A stretch of 64,000 bases of DNA from Bacteroidales bacterium (lineage in GTDB: Bacteria > Bacteroidota > Bacteroidia > Bacteroidales > Muribaculaceae): the NCBI GenBank assembly GCA_030536615.1, contig JAUNPQ010000002.1:1-64000 (forward strand). The letters run 5' to 3'. This document shows positions 45,742-54,741 of the stretch, in pieces. Each line of letters opens with the position of its first letter. Within the stretch, counting starts at the first letter, position 1. Made by a program: the position numbers and the translations under genes. Under the pieces are notes generated by a model. That model saw nothing but the letters and a program-made list of their open reading frames with translations. It was not told the DNA's origin and searched no databases.

Positions 45742-47238
45742 ATGAAAAAACTTTATTCTAACCTTTTACCGGCTTTTGTAGCGGCAGGGCTGTTGCTCTT
45801 TACCGGCTGCGCCGATGACCCCAACCCGGGCATCCGCATCGGTGGCAGAGATCAGGCGCCGACAGCTGAGAATCAGACAGAGACAAGTGACAAGGTCAAT
45901 GTGGCCGAGATGAGCCGCGTTGTGGCCTCGATGTTCGGCGAGAAAGACACGCAGGCATCAAGGGCTATGACTGACTGCCGGGTTGATGTGGTGAAAGACT
46001 CGCAAGGCTCACCGGCAATCTATGTTGTCAATATGGATGGCGGAGGATATATATTGATAAGCGCCACCAAGAAATACAATCCGATATTGGCCTATAATCC
46101 CACCGGGACATTTGATGTGGAGGGCGAACTGCCTCCTATGGTAAGGCAGTGGCTTGCAGGAACGGCCGACCATGCCGGCGGCAACGTTGAGGTGAGCGCC
46201 GACAGTCTGGAGATGTACCGGCAGATGTGGCGCAGTTATGAGACTGGCGGGGCGGTAACATCATTGCTCACGGGTGGCACGGCATCGCGCTCCACAGGCG
46301 AGCTGAGCAGCGAGGAACTTGTGCGTCTGCGCGAAAAGATTGCCGAGTATGAGATGGACTGGAGCAGCAAAGGCTATGAATACCGCTGCGTCAGCAGCTT
46401 CCCGGACTGGGACGCGAGCGATGACCAGAGCAAGTACAAACTTCTTGTTGAGCCACACATCTATCCGCGATACATATACAATTATGCGGAATTGACCTAT
46501 AATGTAAAGCGCACAGAGACCAGGCACGTCAGCGATCCGGTAGTGATAGAGACAACTTGGAATCAGGGTTACCCATACAATCAGTCGTTCCCGACACTTC
46601 CAAGCGGCAAACGGGCTTATACAGGGTGCACCACCGTTGCAGCGGCACAGATCATGTACCACTACAAGTACCCTGACACATTCAACTGGGATGCGATGCC
46701 CAAGAACTCAGGTAACAAGGCCGTCTCCGATCTTATGTATGCTTTGGCATCAGGCGCAAAGCCAGATTATGGTGAAGATGAAACAGGTATTAAATTGGAA
46801 AATATGTGTGACCGAATGAAACAATTGGGTTATCATGCGAAATACACTTCATATAACGAAAATAAAATCAAATCGGAGTTAGAAGTTGGTAAACCGGTGA
46901 TAATTTCAAGCAAATTTTATGCTCATAATAATGATGGCACAATTGACTTTATTAAACATGCATGGGTCATGAGCGGTGGAACGATGACATTTATGACAAA
47001 TGCATATGACGAGTGGTGGACTTTCCTGACGGCAAGCAATTTCGCAGCATTCGAGAGAAAATACTTGCCGTCAAGTGCAACCTATTCCATGTACCATATA
47101 AACTGGGGATGGGGAGGACTGGGAGACGGCTATTATTCCAATATTGGCAACGCCGTCCCACAGCCATATCCGGGTAGTCCCGAATATAAGCACAGTAATT
47201 TTATGGATATGATAGTTGAGATTTATCCGAATAAATAA
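45742..47238 (+). CDS. C10-family cysteine protease lipoprotein
   Basis: 498 residues. A lipobox (LLFTGC near residue 23) anchors it in a membrane, unlike the secreted C10 protease at 872. A prodomain (residues 50-230) precedes the catalytic domain with Cys296 in YTGCTTVAAAQ, His406 in KHAWVMSGG and the family motif YHINWGWGGLGDGY near residue 455. C10 proteases of Bacteroides (the Bfp group) are secreted or surface enzymes that can attack host or competitor proteins; some have dedicated inhibitor genes next to them. Here the neighbours are three paralogous barrel-like proteins. The second half is AT-richer than the first. Confidence 0.88.
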   Translation: MKKLYSNLLPAFVAAGLLLFTGCADDPNPGIRIGGRDQAPTAENQTETSDKVNVAEMSRVVASMFGEKDTQASRAMTDCRVDVVKDSQGSPAIYVVNMDGGGYILISATKKYNPILAYNPTGTFDVEGELPPMVRQWLAGTADHAGGNVEVSADSLEMYRQMWRSYETGGAVTSLLTGGTASRSTGELSSEELVRLREKIAEYEMDWSSKGYEYRCVSSFPDWDASDDQSKYKLLVEPHIYPRYIYNYAELTYNVKRTETRHVSDPVVIETTWNQGYPYNQSFPTLPSGKRAYTGCTTVAAAQIMYHYKYPDTFNWDAMPKNSGNKAVSDLMYALASGAKPDYGEDETGIKLENMCDRMKQLGYHAKYTSYNENKIKSELEVGKPVIISSKFYAHNNDGTIDFIKHAWVMSGGTMTFMTNAYDEWWTFLTASNFAAFERKYLPSSATYSMYHINWGWGGLGDGYYSNIGNAVPQPYPGSPEYKHSNFMDMIVEIYPNK

Positions 47239-47247
47239 AGTTGAATT

Positions 47248-47811
47248 ATGAGAAAGATTATATTTTTGGCCGTCATGGTGTTGGCAGGATGCTTGACAAT
47301 GCCGGCGCAGAGCAATGGTTTTACAATAGAACTTTCAACGGTAAACTCGTTGAAGGAACGGGAAAATTACAGTGAATATCATGGTCTGGAGCTGAACGGT
47401 GGCTACCAGCTCAATTTCCTCAACAGGATATATGTGGAGCCTCAGATTGGTCTGACATGGCTAAGTCATAAGACGGGTGGAGGAGTAGGCGCTGTCATGG
47501 ACGAGAATGGTCAGCTTCTTTCTGCAAATTTCAAGACCCGTAATATTTCAACGTTAGGAATCAATCTTGGTGCGGTTGGAGGCATCAAAATATGCCGTGC
47601 CATAGGCTTGTTTACTGGACCGGATGTGAAATTCGATGTTTATTCTCAGGAACATGAGGATAAGGTCACGTCGGCATGGTGGCGTTTCGGCCTTGATGTA
47701 TTTGTGTGGAAACTGCGCTTCCGCGGATCGATAGGTGTGTCGATGAATCATCCCTATTACGAGGACGAGCGCAATGACAACTACACGATAGGCATTGCCT
47801 ACCGGTTCTGA
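47248..47811 (+). CDS. Small secreted barrel-like protein (copy 2)
   Basis: 187 residues. The signal region MRKIIFLAVMVLAGCLTMPAQ contains both a lipobox-like LAGC and a signal peptidase I-like site at PAQ; which is used is unclear. The body has beta-strand-rich repeats (LNGGYQLNFLNRIYVEPQIG, GLDVFVWKLRFRG) and ends in an aromatic residue (GIAYRF), typical of small outer-membrane barrels. It is 9 bases after the C10 protease gene, implying co-transcription. Function unknown: an inhibitor, chaperone or surface partner of the protease is possible. Confidence 0.75.
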   Translation: MRKIIFLAVMVLAGCLTMPAQSNGFTIELSTVNSLKERENYSEYHGLELNGGYQLNFLNRIYVEPQIGLTWLSHKTGGGVGAVMDENGQLLSANFKTRNISTLGINLGAVGGIKICRAIGLFTGPDVKFDVYSQEHEDKVTSAWWRFGLDVFVWKLRFRGSIGVSMNHPYYEDERNDNYTIGIAYRF

Positions 47812-47844
47812 CACTGCAAACAGCATTCCCGGACATATGCAAGG

Positions 47845-47880
47845 GATAGTGGAGATTTCCCGAATAAATAAAGCTGAATC
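47845..47880 (+). repeat. Duplicated remnant of the C10 protease gene end
   Basis: This spacer aligns with 47211-47247, the last codons of the protease plus the gap before copy 2, with only a few mismatches: both read gatagt, gagattt, ccgaataaataaag before the ATG. It is not coding here. It is best explained as the scar of a tandem duplication of protease tail plus barrel gene. Confidence 0.7.
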
Positions 47881-48447
47881 ATGAGAAAGATTATATTTTT
47901 GGCCATTATGGTGTTGGCAGGATGCTTGACAATGCCGGCACAAAGCAATGATTTTACTGTTGAAGTTGCCAGTGTTAATTCACATGCAAATGGGAGATCG
48001 TATAATACGTATCATGGAGTGGAACTGAATGGAGGCTATCAGTTTAACTTTCTGAAGCGTATTTACGTAGAACCGCAGATAGGCCTTACCTGGCTAAACC
48101 ACAAGGATCTTGAAAATGGTCCGGTGGGTGGTGGCCCCGGAACATTTTGGCAGAAAGTCCATAACAAATCCTCGTTAGACATACGTCTTGGAGCCACAGG
48201 CGGTGTTAAATTATGCAAATATATAGGTGTTTTTACCGGCCCGGACCTGAGATTCAATGTATGGAAAGAAGATTTAGTCTATGACAATCCACCGGTAAAA
48301 ACGACAGCGGCATGGTGGCGCTTTGGCCTTGACGTATTTGTGTGGAAACTGCGCTTCCGCGGATCGGTAGGTGTGTCGATGAATCATCCCTACTACGAGG
48401 ACGAGCGCAATGACAATTACACTATAGGCATTGCCTATCAGTTCTGA
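47881..48447 (+). CDS. Small secreted barrel-like protein (copy 3)
   Basis: 188 residues, paralog of copies 1 and 2. The first 25 codons and the last 50 codons are nearly identical to copy 2 at the DNA level, while the middle (about residues 28-130, for example NHKDLENGPVGGGPG) differs strongly. Ends GIAYQF like a barrel C-terminus. A 17-bp perfect hairpin follows the gene. Confidence 0.75.
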   Translation: MRKIIFLAIMVLAGCLTMPAQSNDFTVEVASVNSHANGRSYNTYHGVELNGGYQFNFLKRIYVEPQIGLTWLNHKDLENGPVGGGPGTFWQKVHNKSSLDIRLGATGGVKLCKYIGVFTGPDLRFNVWKEDLVYDNPPVKTTAAWWRFGLDVFVWKLRFRGSVGVSMNHPYYEDERNDNYTIGIAYQF

Positions 48448-48466
48448 CACTGCGCACACGCTACAT

Positions 48467-48512
48467 AATTATGCGTCCCACCGCCTATATAATGACGGTG
48501 GGACGCATAATT
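48467..48512. terminator. 17-bp perfect inverted repeat after the barrel/protease cassette
   Basis: The arm 48467-48483 pairs perfectly with 48496-48512 around a 12-base loop; it is followed by TTTACATTTT rather than a clean T tract. It probably ends the cassette transcript. Confidence 0.65.
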
Positions 48513-48595
48513 TACATTTTATGAAAAAAGATGCTTTGAATGCATAAAAAATAAGAAATAAAACATAATCAGACTGCAATACGGTCAAAAATGCG

Positions 48596-48603
48596 TAATT
48601 TTG
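48596..48603 (+). promoter_or_regulatory. -7 element for the NhaC gene
   Basis: TAATTTTG matches TAnnTTTG; a CTG at 48574-48576 sits at -33 distance (weak). Leader to the ATG at 48648 is about 40 bases. Confidence 0.5.
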
Positions 48604-48647
48604 CAGCGCCAATCGGCTAAAGCACAATTTCTACGTAAAAAAGTTTG

Positions 48648-50078
48648 ATGAAAAAAGACTCTACCGGCACGGCACGCACGCCGTCGCTGACAATTTCGCT
48701 GATACCTATAGCTCTCCTGCTTACAGCCCTTTTGTCAATTATAATCTTCGAGGGCGCGGATGCTATAAATTCATATTCATCTCTTGCTCTGTTGGGCGCC
48801 TCTGCCATAGCGCTTGTGCTGACAGGTGCCTCGCGATGCCTGAACCGCCGGAATCTGCGCAACGGGACCATCACCGCCGCCCGACAGATTCTGCCGGCAG
48901 TGCCGTTGCTTGCCCTCATCGGTCTGGTGGCCACAACGTGGATGCTTAGCGGCCTGGTGCCGGCATTCATTCACTACGGACTCAAATTCCTGAATCCCAC
49001 ATTCTTTCTGGTCATAACATGCACGGTATGTGCCCTTGTCTCGGTGCTGACAGGCTCATCATGGACCACAATAGCCACTATGGGTGTGGCATTCATAGGC
49101 ATAGGTACGGCTATGGGCTATAGCCCCGGATGGGTTGCGGGAGCAATCATCTCAGGGGCATACTTCGGTGACAAGATTTCGCCGCTGAGTGACACCACAG
49201 TTGTTGCATCGTCAAGCTGTGGCGTGGAGCTTTTCAGCCACATACGCTATCTGCTTGTCACCACTTTGCCGTCACTGATCATAGCATTGGGCGTGTTTGC
49301 CACAGCCGGATTTGTCACTGATGCCGGTCAGGCTGTGGCACGGGACTCAGCACTGCCACAGCTCATGACTGAGACGTTCAACATCTCGCCGTGGTTATTC
49401 CTTATCCCCGCCATCACAGTGACCCTGATTGTGTTGCGCGTAAAGACGGTTCTGACCCTTGCCGTGAGCGCCACACTGGGCCTGATAGCCATGTTCGTGT
49501 TCCAGCCTCAGATAACCGCCGATCTTGATATTTTCCGGGCGCTGTGGGCTGACACAACTTTCTCAACGCCGTCAGCGGCATTCAATGACCTTGTCTCCAC
49601 ATCAGGGTTCATGGGCATGATGCCCACCATTGAGCTTGTGCTGTCAGCCATGGTCTTCGGAGCCGTGCTAATCGGCACAGGGATGCTTGCCACAATATCA
49701 GGCGCTTTTGTCCGCAGGCTGCGCCGCAGCACCTCAATAGTGGGGGCCACAGTGGGAAGCGGCCTGTGTCTGAATGCATGCACCGCTGATCAATACCTGT
49801 CAATCATCGTAGGCGCCAACATTTACCGCGATGTCTACCGGCGCTTTTCACTTGAACCGCGTCTTCTGAGCCGCACTCTTGAGGACAGCATATCGGTGAC
49901 ATCCGTGCTCATTCCGTGGAATTCATGTGGAGTGACGCAGTCAGCCGTACTCGGCGTTCCGACGCTTGTCTACCTCCCCTATTGCGTGTTCAACTGGCTC
50001 TCTCCGCTTATGTCGCTGTTCATCGTGGCCACCGGCTACCGCATTGTGCGCCGCGTCCCGGCACGCCATCCGGTCTGA
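48648..50078 (+). CDS. NhaC-family Na+/H+ antiporter
   Basis: 476 residues, about 11-12 membrane helices. The family motifs are LTGSSWTTIATMGVAFIGIG near residue 130 and GAYFGDKISPLSDTTVVASS near 175; a second half-repeat has SVTSVLIPWNSCGV near 430. NhaC proteins exchange sodium (or organic acids) for protons across the inner membrane. The ATG at 48648 is used; a TTG one codon upstream is in frame. Confidence 0.9.
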   Translation: MKKDSTGTARTPSLTISLIPIALLLTALLSIIIFEGADAINSYSSLALLGASAIALVLTGASRCLNRRNLRNGTITAARQILPAVPLLALIGLVATTWMLSGLVPAFIHYGLKFLNPTFFLVITCTVCALVSVLTGSSWTTIATMGVAFIGIGTAMGYSPGWVAGAIISGAYFGDKISPLSDTTVVASSSCGVELFSHIRYLLVTTLPSLIIALGVFATAGFVTDAGQAVARDSALPQLMTETFNISPWLFLIPAITVTLIVLRVKTVLTLAVSATLGLIAMFVFQPQITADLDIFRALWADTTFSTPSAAFNDLVSTSGFMGMMPTIELVLSAMVFGAVLIGTGMLATISGAFVRRLRRSTSIVGATVGSGLCLNACTADQYLSIIVGANIYRDVYRRFSLEPRLLSRTLEDSISVTSVLIPWNSCGVTQSAVLGVPTLVYLPYCVFNWLSPLMSLFIVATGYRIVRRVPARHPV

Positions 50079-50124
50079 CAGCGGAGAGGAGGGAGAAAAG
50101 AGATCTTTTCACTTTTTCACGGCT

Positions 50125-50835
50125 TCATTCGCCGCTCAGAAATGCTCTTGCTTTCTCAATGTCACCGGCATGGTCAACATCAATGATCTTGCCCAGATCA
50201 AAGGCACGCAGCCTGAGTCCGGCGGCAACAAGCGCGCGCTGATAGTTGCGCATGCGGCTCACACCACGCTCCATGCACTGGGAAAGCACTGACAGCGCCG
50301 GCGTTGTCAGGCCATAGATGCCGCCGGAGATGTAGCGCACTCCCTCAAAAGGTTCATCGCGGAAGGCAGTGATGATGTTGTCACCGTCGGCATCAATATA
50401 GAGGGGCTTCTCGTCATCTATGTATGAGGTCACGGCCATATAGCCGTCGCAGGTATTGTCTGCGGCAAAGGCGGCGGCGTAGCGGCTGAAGTCATCAGGA
50501 CGGAAGATGGTGTCAACAGTGGTGAGAATAAACTTTGAACCGGCGGGAAACACGCTGGACACCTCATAGAAACTGTGCATGGAGCTCGGAGTGGACTTCA
50601 CCACAAGTTTCAAGGGAACATCGATGTGCTCACGCAGTGTCTCAAGATAGTCACGCACCTGCGTCATCTGTTCATTCACAATAACGGAGATGCTTTCCGC
50701 ATCACAGTCACGGAATATGTCTATCAGGCGCCGTATCATGGGGCGTCCGTCAATGTCTACAAGCGGTTTGGGAAGCGAGACGCCTTCCTGAACAAGGCGT
50801 GAGCCTTCACCGGCAGCTATAATGGCGTAATTCAT
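50125..50835 (-). CDS. Sugar-nucleotidyltransferase-like NTP transferase
   Basis: 236 residues. N-terminal nucleotide-binding loop AIIAAGEGSRL followed by SLPKPLVDIDGRPMIRRL, the typical NTP-transferase opening, and a metal-binding aspartate in TTVDTIF near residue 104. Enzymes of this fold activate sugars or phosphocholine-like groups with CTP, UTP or GTP. The substrate is unknown. It is the last of three minus-strand genes, 86 bases after pdxA. Confidence 0.82.
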   Translation of the reverse strand: MNYAIIAAGEGSRLVQEGVSLPKPLVDIDGRPMIRRLIDIFRDCDAESISVIVNEQMTQVRDYLETLREHIDVPLKLVVKSTPSSMHSFYEVSSVFPAGSKFILTTVDTIFRPDDFSRYAAAFAADNTCDGYMAVTSYIDDEKPLYIDADGDNIITAFRDEPFEGVRYISGGIYGLTTPALSVLSQCMERGVSRMRNYQRALVAAGLRLRAFDLGKIIDVDHAGDIEKARAFLSGE

Positions 50836-50921
50836 TGGATATTATCTGAAATGGAATGGTTGAGAAGTCGATTAACGGCAACTTATTTAAGGGTATATAA
50901 TAGTAAATTTTAAGCGCCCTC

Positions 50922-52013
50922 TTAATCTTCTGTCATCTGGATTGTCTGATCACCGTTGCCTTTGTCATAGTAGTGGCGTCGAAGCGGATTGCGGTGGGCG
51001 CGGTCATCCATGGCGCGTGAACGCACAATGTCGGCGGCGGCATAGATGGCGTTGCGCATGGACTCGCCTGAGGCAACTCCCTGTCCGGCAATATCATATG
51101 CGGTGCCATGGTCAGGCGATGTGCGCACGCACGGCAGTCCGGCTGTGAAGTTCACACCGGCATCCATCGATATGGTCTTGAATGGTGCAAGCCCCTGGTC
51201 GTGATACATTGCCAGAACACCGTCGAATTTATCATAAAGCCCGGCACCGAAGAATCCGTCGGCAGCATAAGGGCCGAAAGCCATGATCCCCTCCGCGCGA
51301 ACATCCGCTATGGCCGGTTTTATAACTTCTTCCTCCTCTTTGCCCAACAGGCCGCCATCGCCGGCATGCGGGTTAAGAGCCAGCACGGCTATGCGGGGAT
51401 TGTCCACAGAGAAATCGCGATGCAGCGATGCCCGGAAATCGCGCAATTTGCCGGCAATGGCCTCGCGGGTCAGCGCCCCGGCTATCTCCGAGACAGGCAA
51501 ATGCGTGGTTGCCAGAGCCACCCGCAGGCGGCCGTTGAAAAGAATCATGAGAGCATGCGGAGCATCCGCTTCATCGCCGGTAAAGGCACACTGCAGATAC
51601 TCTGTGTGCCCTGGAAAAATGAACGTGTCGCTCTGCACCGTGTGCTTGTCTATGGGGGCGGTGACAAGCGCATCGACAGCGCCCGTGCGCAGATCGGCCA
51701 CAGCACGGTCAAGGGCAGCCACGGCGGCCGCACCGGCAGCAGCCGATGGCGTTCCGGGAACAGGTGATACATCCTCACCAACAACATTGATGATGTTGAC
51801 GGCATCGGCACGGGCATCATCGGCACTCTCTATCATGTTGAAGTGCATCTCCGGGATGCCGGTCAGCTTGCGGTAGTGGGCGGCAATCCTGGCTGAGCCA
51901 TAGATGATTGGCGTGCACAGTTCAAGAATACGGTTGTCCTCAAGAGCCTTGAGTATCACTTCATAGCCCACGCCGTTCATGTCGCCATGGGTAATTGCTA
52001 TTTTGATTTTCAT
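50922..52013 (-). CDS. pdxA: 4-hydroxythreonine-4-phosphate dehydrogenase
   Basis: 363 residues. ITHGDMNGVGYEVILKAL at the N-terminus, VTAPIDKHTVQ and FPGHTEYL in the middle, metal ligands in HDQGLAPFKT near 285 and the SPDHGTAYDIAG end mark PdxA. It makes the vitamin B6 precursor 3-amino-2-oxopropyl phosphate. Start ATG overlaps the rlmN stop by 4 bases. Confidence 0.94.
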   Translation of the reverse strand: MKIKIAITHGDMNGVGYEVILKALEDNRILELCTPIIYGSARIAAHYRKLTGIPEMHFNMIESADDARADAVNIINVVGEDVSPVPGTPSAAAGAAAVAALDRAVADLRTGAVDALVTAPIDKHTVQSDTFIFPGHTEYLQCAFTGDEADAPHALMILFNGRLRVALATTHLPVSEIAGALTREAIAGKLRDFRASLHRDFSVDNPRIAVLALNPHAGDGGLLGKEEEEVIKPAIADVRAEGIMAFGPYAADGFFGAGLYDKFDGVLAMYHDQGLAPFKTISMDAGVNFTAGLPCVRTSPDHGTAYDIAGQGVASGESMRNAIYAAADIVRSRAMDDRAHRNPLRRHYYDKGNGDQTIQMTED

Positions 52014-53086
52014 TGCTGTTCGTTGTTTTGTTTGTCTTTCCGGTTGCCGGCAAGCATGCCGCATGCCGCCATGATGTCCTGACCGCGCGAGGCACGGATT
52101 GTGGCGATGATTCCCAGAGCGTTCAGCCTGTCGCGGAATGCCTCCATGCGGGCCACGCTGCAGGGATGCAGATCAGAATCGGGAATGGAATGGAAGCGTA
52201 TCAGATTGACACGGGCCGAGGTGCCGCGCAGCACACGTGCAAGAGCATCGGCATACTCAAGTGTGTCATTGACGCCCTCCCACATTATATATTCTATTGA
52301 CAGACGGCGCTGATGAGCAAAGTCGTGACGGCGAAGCACATCAAGCACACGGCGGCTTGGCCATGCCCGCTCAACAGGCATAAGCCTTTCGCGCTGTGCC
52401 GGTCGCGGCGTATGCAGGCTCAACGCCACATGCACCTGTGTCTCGGCAAGCAGACGCTCCAGTTCGGGAAGTTTTCCGATGGTCGAGACAGTGATGCGCC
52501 GCGGGCTCCATGCCAGACCCCATGGCGCTGTCAGCACCTCTATGGCCTGAAGCACAGCATCCACATTGTCCATAGGCTCGCCCATTCCCATGAATACAAT
52601 GTTTGTCAGCGACCCGGAATTCTCCACGCTCAGAACCTGATTGATGATATCAGCCGCTGCAAGCTGCCCATGGAAACCCTGACGTCCGGTCATGCAGAAA
52701 GCACAGTGCATCCGGCAACCGGCCTGACTGGATATGCACAGCGTGGCGCGGTCATGATCGGGGATATATACAGCCTCCACATCAAGTCCGCAATGGCTGT
52801 CAAAGAGATACTTGACAGTGCCGTCCACAGACCGCATGGCACTCAGCGGAGCTTCGCGGCCCACACAATATCCGGCTTCCGCAAGACGGTGCCGCGCCAC
52901 TTTGCTCAGATTGGTCATGGCATCTATTCCGGTTACACGCTGCACATAAAGCCAGCGTGCTATCTGCTGGGCTGTGAAAGCCGGCAGCTCCAGTTCCCTG
53001 ACAACCTCACGCAGCTGCCCCAGAGTCAGGCCGATCAACGGCTTGGGGCGCTCTGCCGCACCATATGACGACTTTTCCTGTTCCAT
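52010..53086 (-). CDS. rlmN: 23S rRNA (adenine2503-C2)-methyltransferase
   Basis: 358 residues, a radical-SAM methyltransferase for A2503 of 23S rRNA and A37 of some tRNAs. The cluster-binding motif is CRMHCAFCMTG near residue 110; FMGMGEPMDN and the late methyl-accepting cysteine region (DIMAACGML) are present. The true start is the ATG at 53086 (MEQEKSSYGA): a -7 box lies only five bases upstream, predicting a leaderless mRNA. The long in-frame extension to 53281 is upstream of that promoter. Confidence 0.94.
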   Translation of the reverse strand: MEQEKSSYGAAERPKPLIGLTLGQLREVVRELELPAFTAQQIARWLYVQRVTGIDAMTNLSKVARHRLAEAGYCVGREAPLSAMRSVDGTVKYLFDSHCGLDVEAVYIPDHDRATLCISSQAGCRMHCAFCMTGRQGFHGQLAAADIINQVLSVENSGSLTNIVFMGMGEPMDNVDAVLQAIEVLTAPWGLAWSPRRITVSTIGKLPELERLLAETQVHVALSLHTPRPAQRERLMPVERAWPSRRVLDVLRRHDFAHQRRLSIEYIMWEGVNDTLEYADALARVLRGTSARVNLIRFHSIPDSDLHPCSVARMEAFRDRLNALGIIATIRASRGQDIMAACGMLAGNRKDKQNNEQQ

Positions 53087-53091
53087 AGCCA

Positions 53092-53099
53092 CAAAATTA
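53092..53099 (-). promoter_or_regulatory. -7 element directly before the rlmN start
   Basis: On the minus strand TAATTTTG, then five bases, then ATG. The -33 region is not well matched. Predicted leaderless start. Confidence 0.55.
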
Positions 53100-53299
53100 C
53101 ACAAAATTGCCGAATATCCACTTGTACGCCCTCTTATTCTTGGAATCTCACCGTCATTGATTAGGTTAATCCGGCGAAAATCATTAAATTCGCGACCATA
53201 AAACAAAACCCGACAGCTTGATATACAGGGGCTACCGGGATTCAACATTGCAAAATTAGAGCTTTTGTCTAATCCAAACAAATCTTCAACTATAACACA

Positions 53300-53557
53300 A
53301 TGGCTGATATTATAAAACTCGCAGACGTAGAGTCCGCTATAATAGAATTAAGAGGACAGCGAGTTATTCTTGACAGCGATGTGGCACGGCTATATGGTGT
53401 TGAGACCAGAGAGGTGAACCAGACTATTCGGAACAATCCTGATAAATTCCCCTCCGGATATGTTCTGGAATTAAAGTTTTCTCGGCCCAAGCCGAAATTC
53501 TCAAGAATGACGACACTTAGGAATAGGTTGGTTTTATTACAATTATCTCGTATTTAG
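53300..53557 (+). pseudogene. Truncated ORF6N-domain protein
   Basis: The first 60 residues (VESAIIELRGQRVILDSDVARLYGVETREVNQTIRNN) are a clear ORF6N domain, a DNA-binding-like domain common on phages and mobile elements. After KFPSGYVLELKFS the expected continuation is lost and the frame ends at 85 residues with unrelated sequence, so the gene is broken. It marks the start of an AT-richer patch between rlmN and tRNA-Asp. Confidence 0.7.
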
Positions 53558-53580
53558 AATAAAAATTTATCTCATTTATA

Positions 53581-54357
53581 ATGATTTCATTCAGTTCAAA
53601 AACTGCAAAGGTGCTATATTCCATAGTTGCTTGTGTTCTTCTCATGGTCGTATATGACGAGGCGTGGAGAGTTACGGCATTATTAGGACTACATTCGGCC
53701 TCGCTGTTGAAATTTATTATTGGTTATTCAATAATGTTTCTTGGAGTTATGATACTCACCGTCATTGTCGTAAAACCCAAAGAATTGTTCTCATTTCTTG
53801 GTTTGAATGGCAATATTGCCAAAGGACTTGGTATTGCTTTTTTATGCGTACTGCCTCTCTTTATAGTGTTTCCCATTATCGGCTCATTCAATACAGACAC
53901 CACTTTTTCTTTTATTTTGAGGAAAAGCATTTTACCGGGATTTATGGAAGAATTTATGTTCAGGGCATTTATGTTCGGACTGCTTTTCCGTTATGCAAAA
54001 ACAGGCCTCATCTGGGCCGTTATATTACCTGCGCTTTTGTTTGGTTCGCTGCATATTTATCAAGGGCATGATGTCATTTCTTCTCTTGCCGCTTTCGGAG
54101 TCACCTTTTTGGGCGCAGTTTATTTCAGTTGGATGTATGTTGAATGGAATTTCAATCTATGGGTTCCTGTTGGTCTGCATATTCTGATGAACGGTGCATG
54201 GGTCATATTCACGATGGAAGGAACTGAAGTTGCCGCCGGAGGATTGATTTCAAACATTGTCCGTGTAATCAGTATCTTGTTAGCAATTACCATCACTGTA
54301 TGGTATAAAAAACGAAGTGACACTAAAATTTTCAATTATCCCGTTTGGCAATTTTAG
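53581..54357 (+). CDS. CPBP-family intramembrane metalloprotease
   Basis: 258 residues, about seven membrane helices. The CPBP (type II CAAX/Rce1-like) motifs are FMEEFMFRAFMFG (EE-x3-R) near residue 123, FGSLHIYQG near 155 and VGLHILMNG near 200, supplying the glutamates, histidines and asparagine of the active site. Relatives process prenylated proteins or give bacteriocin self-immunity; the substrate here is unknown. AT-rich relative to the core genes around it. Confidence 0.85.
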   Translation: MISFSSKTAKVLYSIVACVLLMVVYDEAWRVTALLGLHSASLLKFIIGYSIMFLGVMILTVIVVKPKELFSFLGLNGNIAKGLGIAFLCVLPLFIVFPIIGSFNTDTTFSFILRKSILPGFMEEFMFRAFMFGLLFRYAKTGLIWAVILPALLFGSLHIYQGHDVISSLAAFGVTFLGAVYFSWMYVEWNFNLWVPVGLHILMNGAWVIFTMEGTEVAAGGLISNIVRVISILLAITITVWYKKRSDTKIFNYPVWQF

Positions 54358-54384
54358 AAATTCCCGTTTTTATCAACCATCAAA

Positions 54385-54588
54385 TTGCAGACCTTATCAG
54401 GAGAGATATTCTTCTGTGCGTGCCTCGTGGTCCTTTCCACACTTCTCTTTCCCAATGCGTGGATTCATAACCAAAAAGCGTTTTGGACCATGGCAATAAC
54501 ATTGCTTATTGCGATAATATTCAGCATATTCTACTATTGGCCCAAATATATAGAATTGTTCCGCGACCTCAATTCCATAAAAGAATAA
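54385..54588 (+). CDS. Small membrane protein of unknown function
   Basis: A 67-residue frame starting at TTG 54385, 27 bases after the CPBP gene. It has two likely membrane segments (FFCACLVVLSTLLFP and AITLLIAIIFSIFYYW) and a charged end (FRDLNSIKE). The composition looks protein-like, and co-transcription with the CPBP gene is plausible; no family is recognised and the TTG start is a weak point. Confidence 0.45.
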   Translation: MQTLSGEIFFCACLVVLSTLLFPNAWIHNQKAFWTMAITLLIAIIFSIFYYWPKYIELFRDLNSIKE

Positions 54589-54741
54589 TCCATTCACATC
54601 AAACAACAATGCACAACAAAGCCGCTCCTAATCCGGGCGGTTTTGCTGCTGATCCTTAAAAATTCTTTGAGATAACGGTAGCCTGAACGTCTTTTCAGTT
54701 TACTCAATGCAATATCAAATCACGATAGCTCCTTTGGAGCC

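Noticed and set aside
53300..53557. Intact small DNA-binding protein
   Set aside because: The ORF6N domain is cut off after about 60 residues and the rest does not continue the family; treated as a broken gene.
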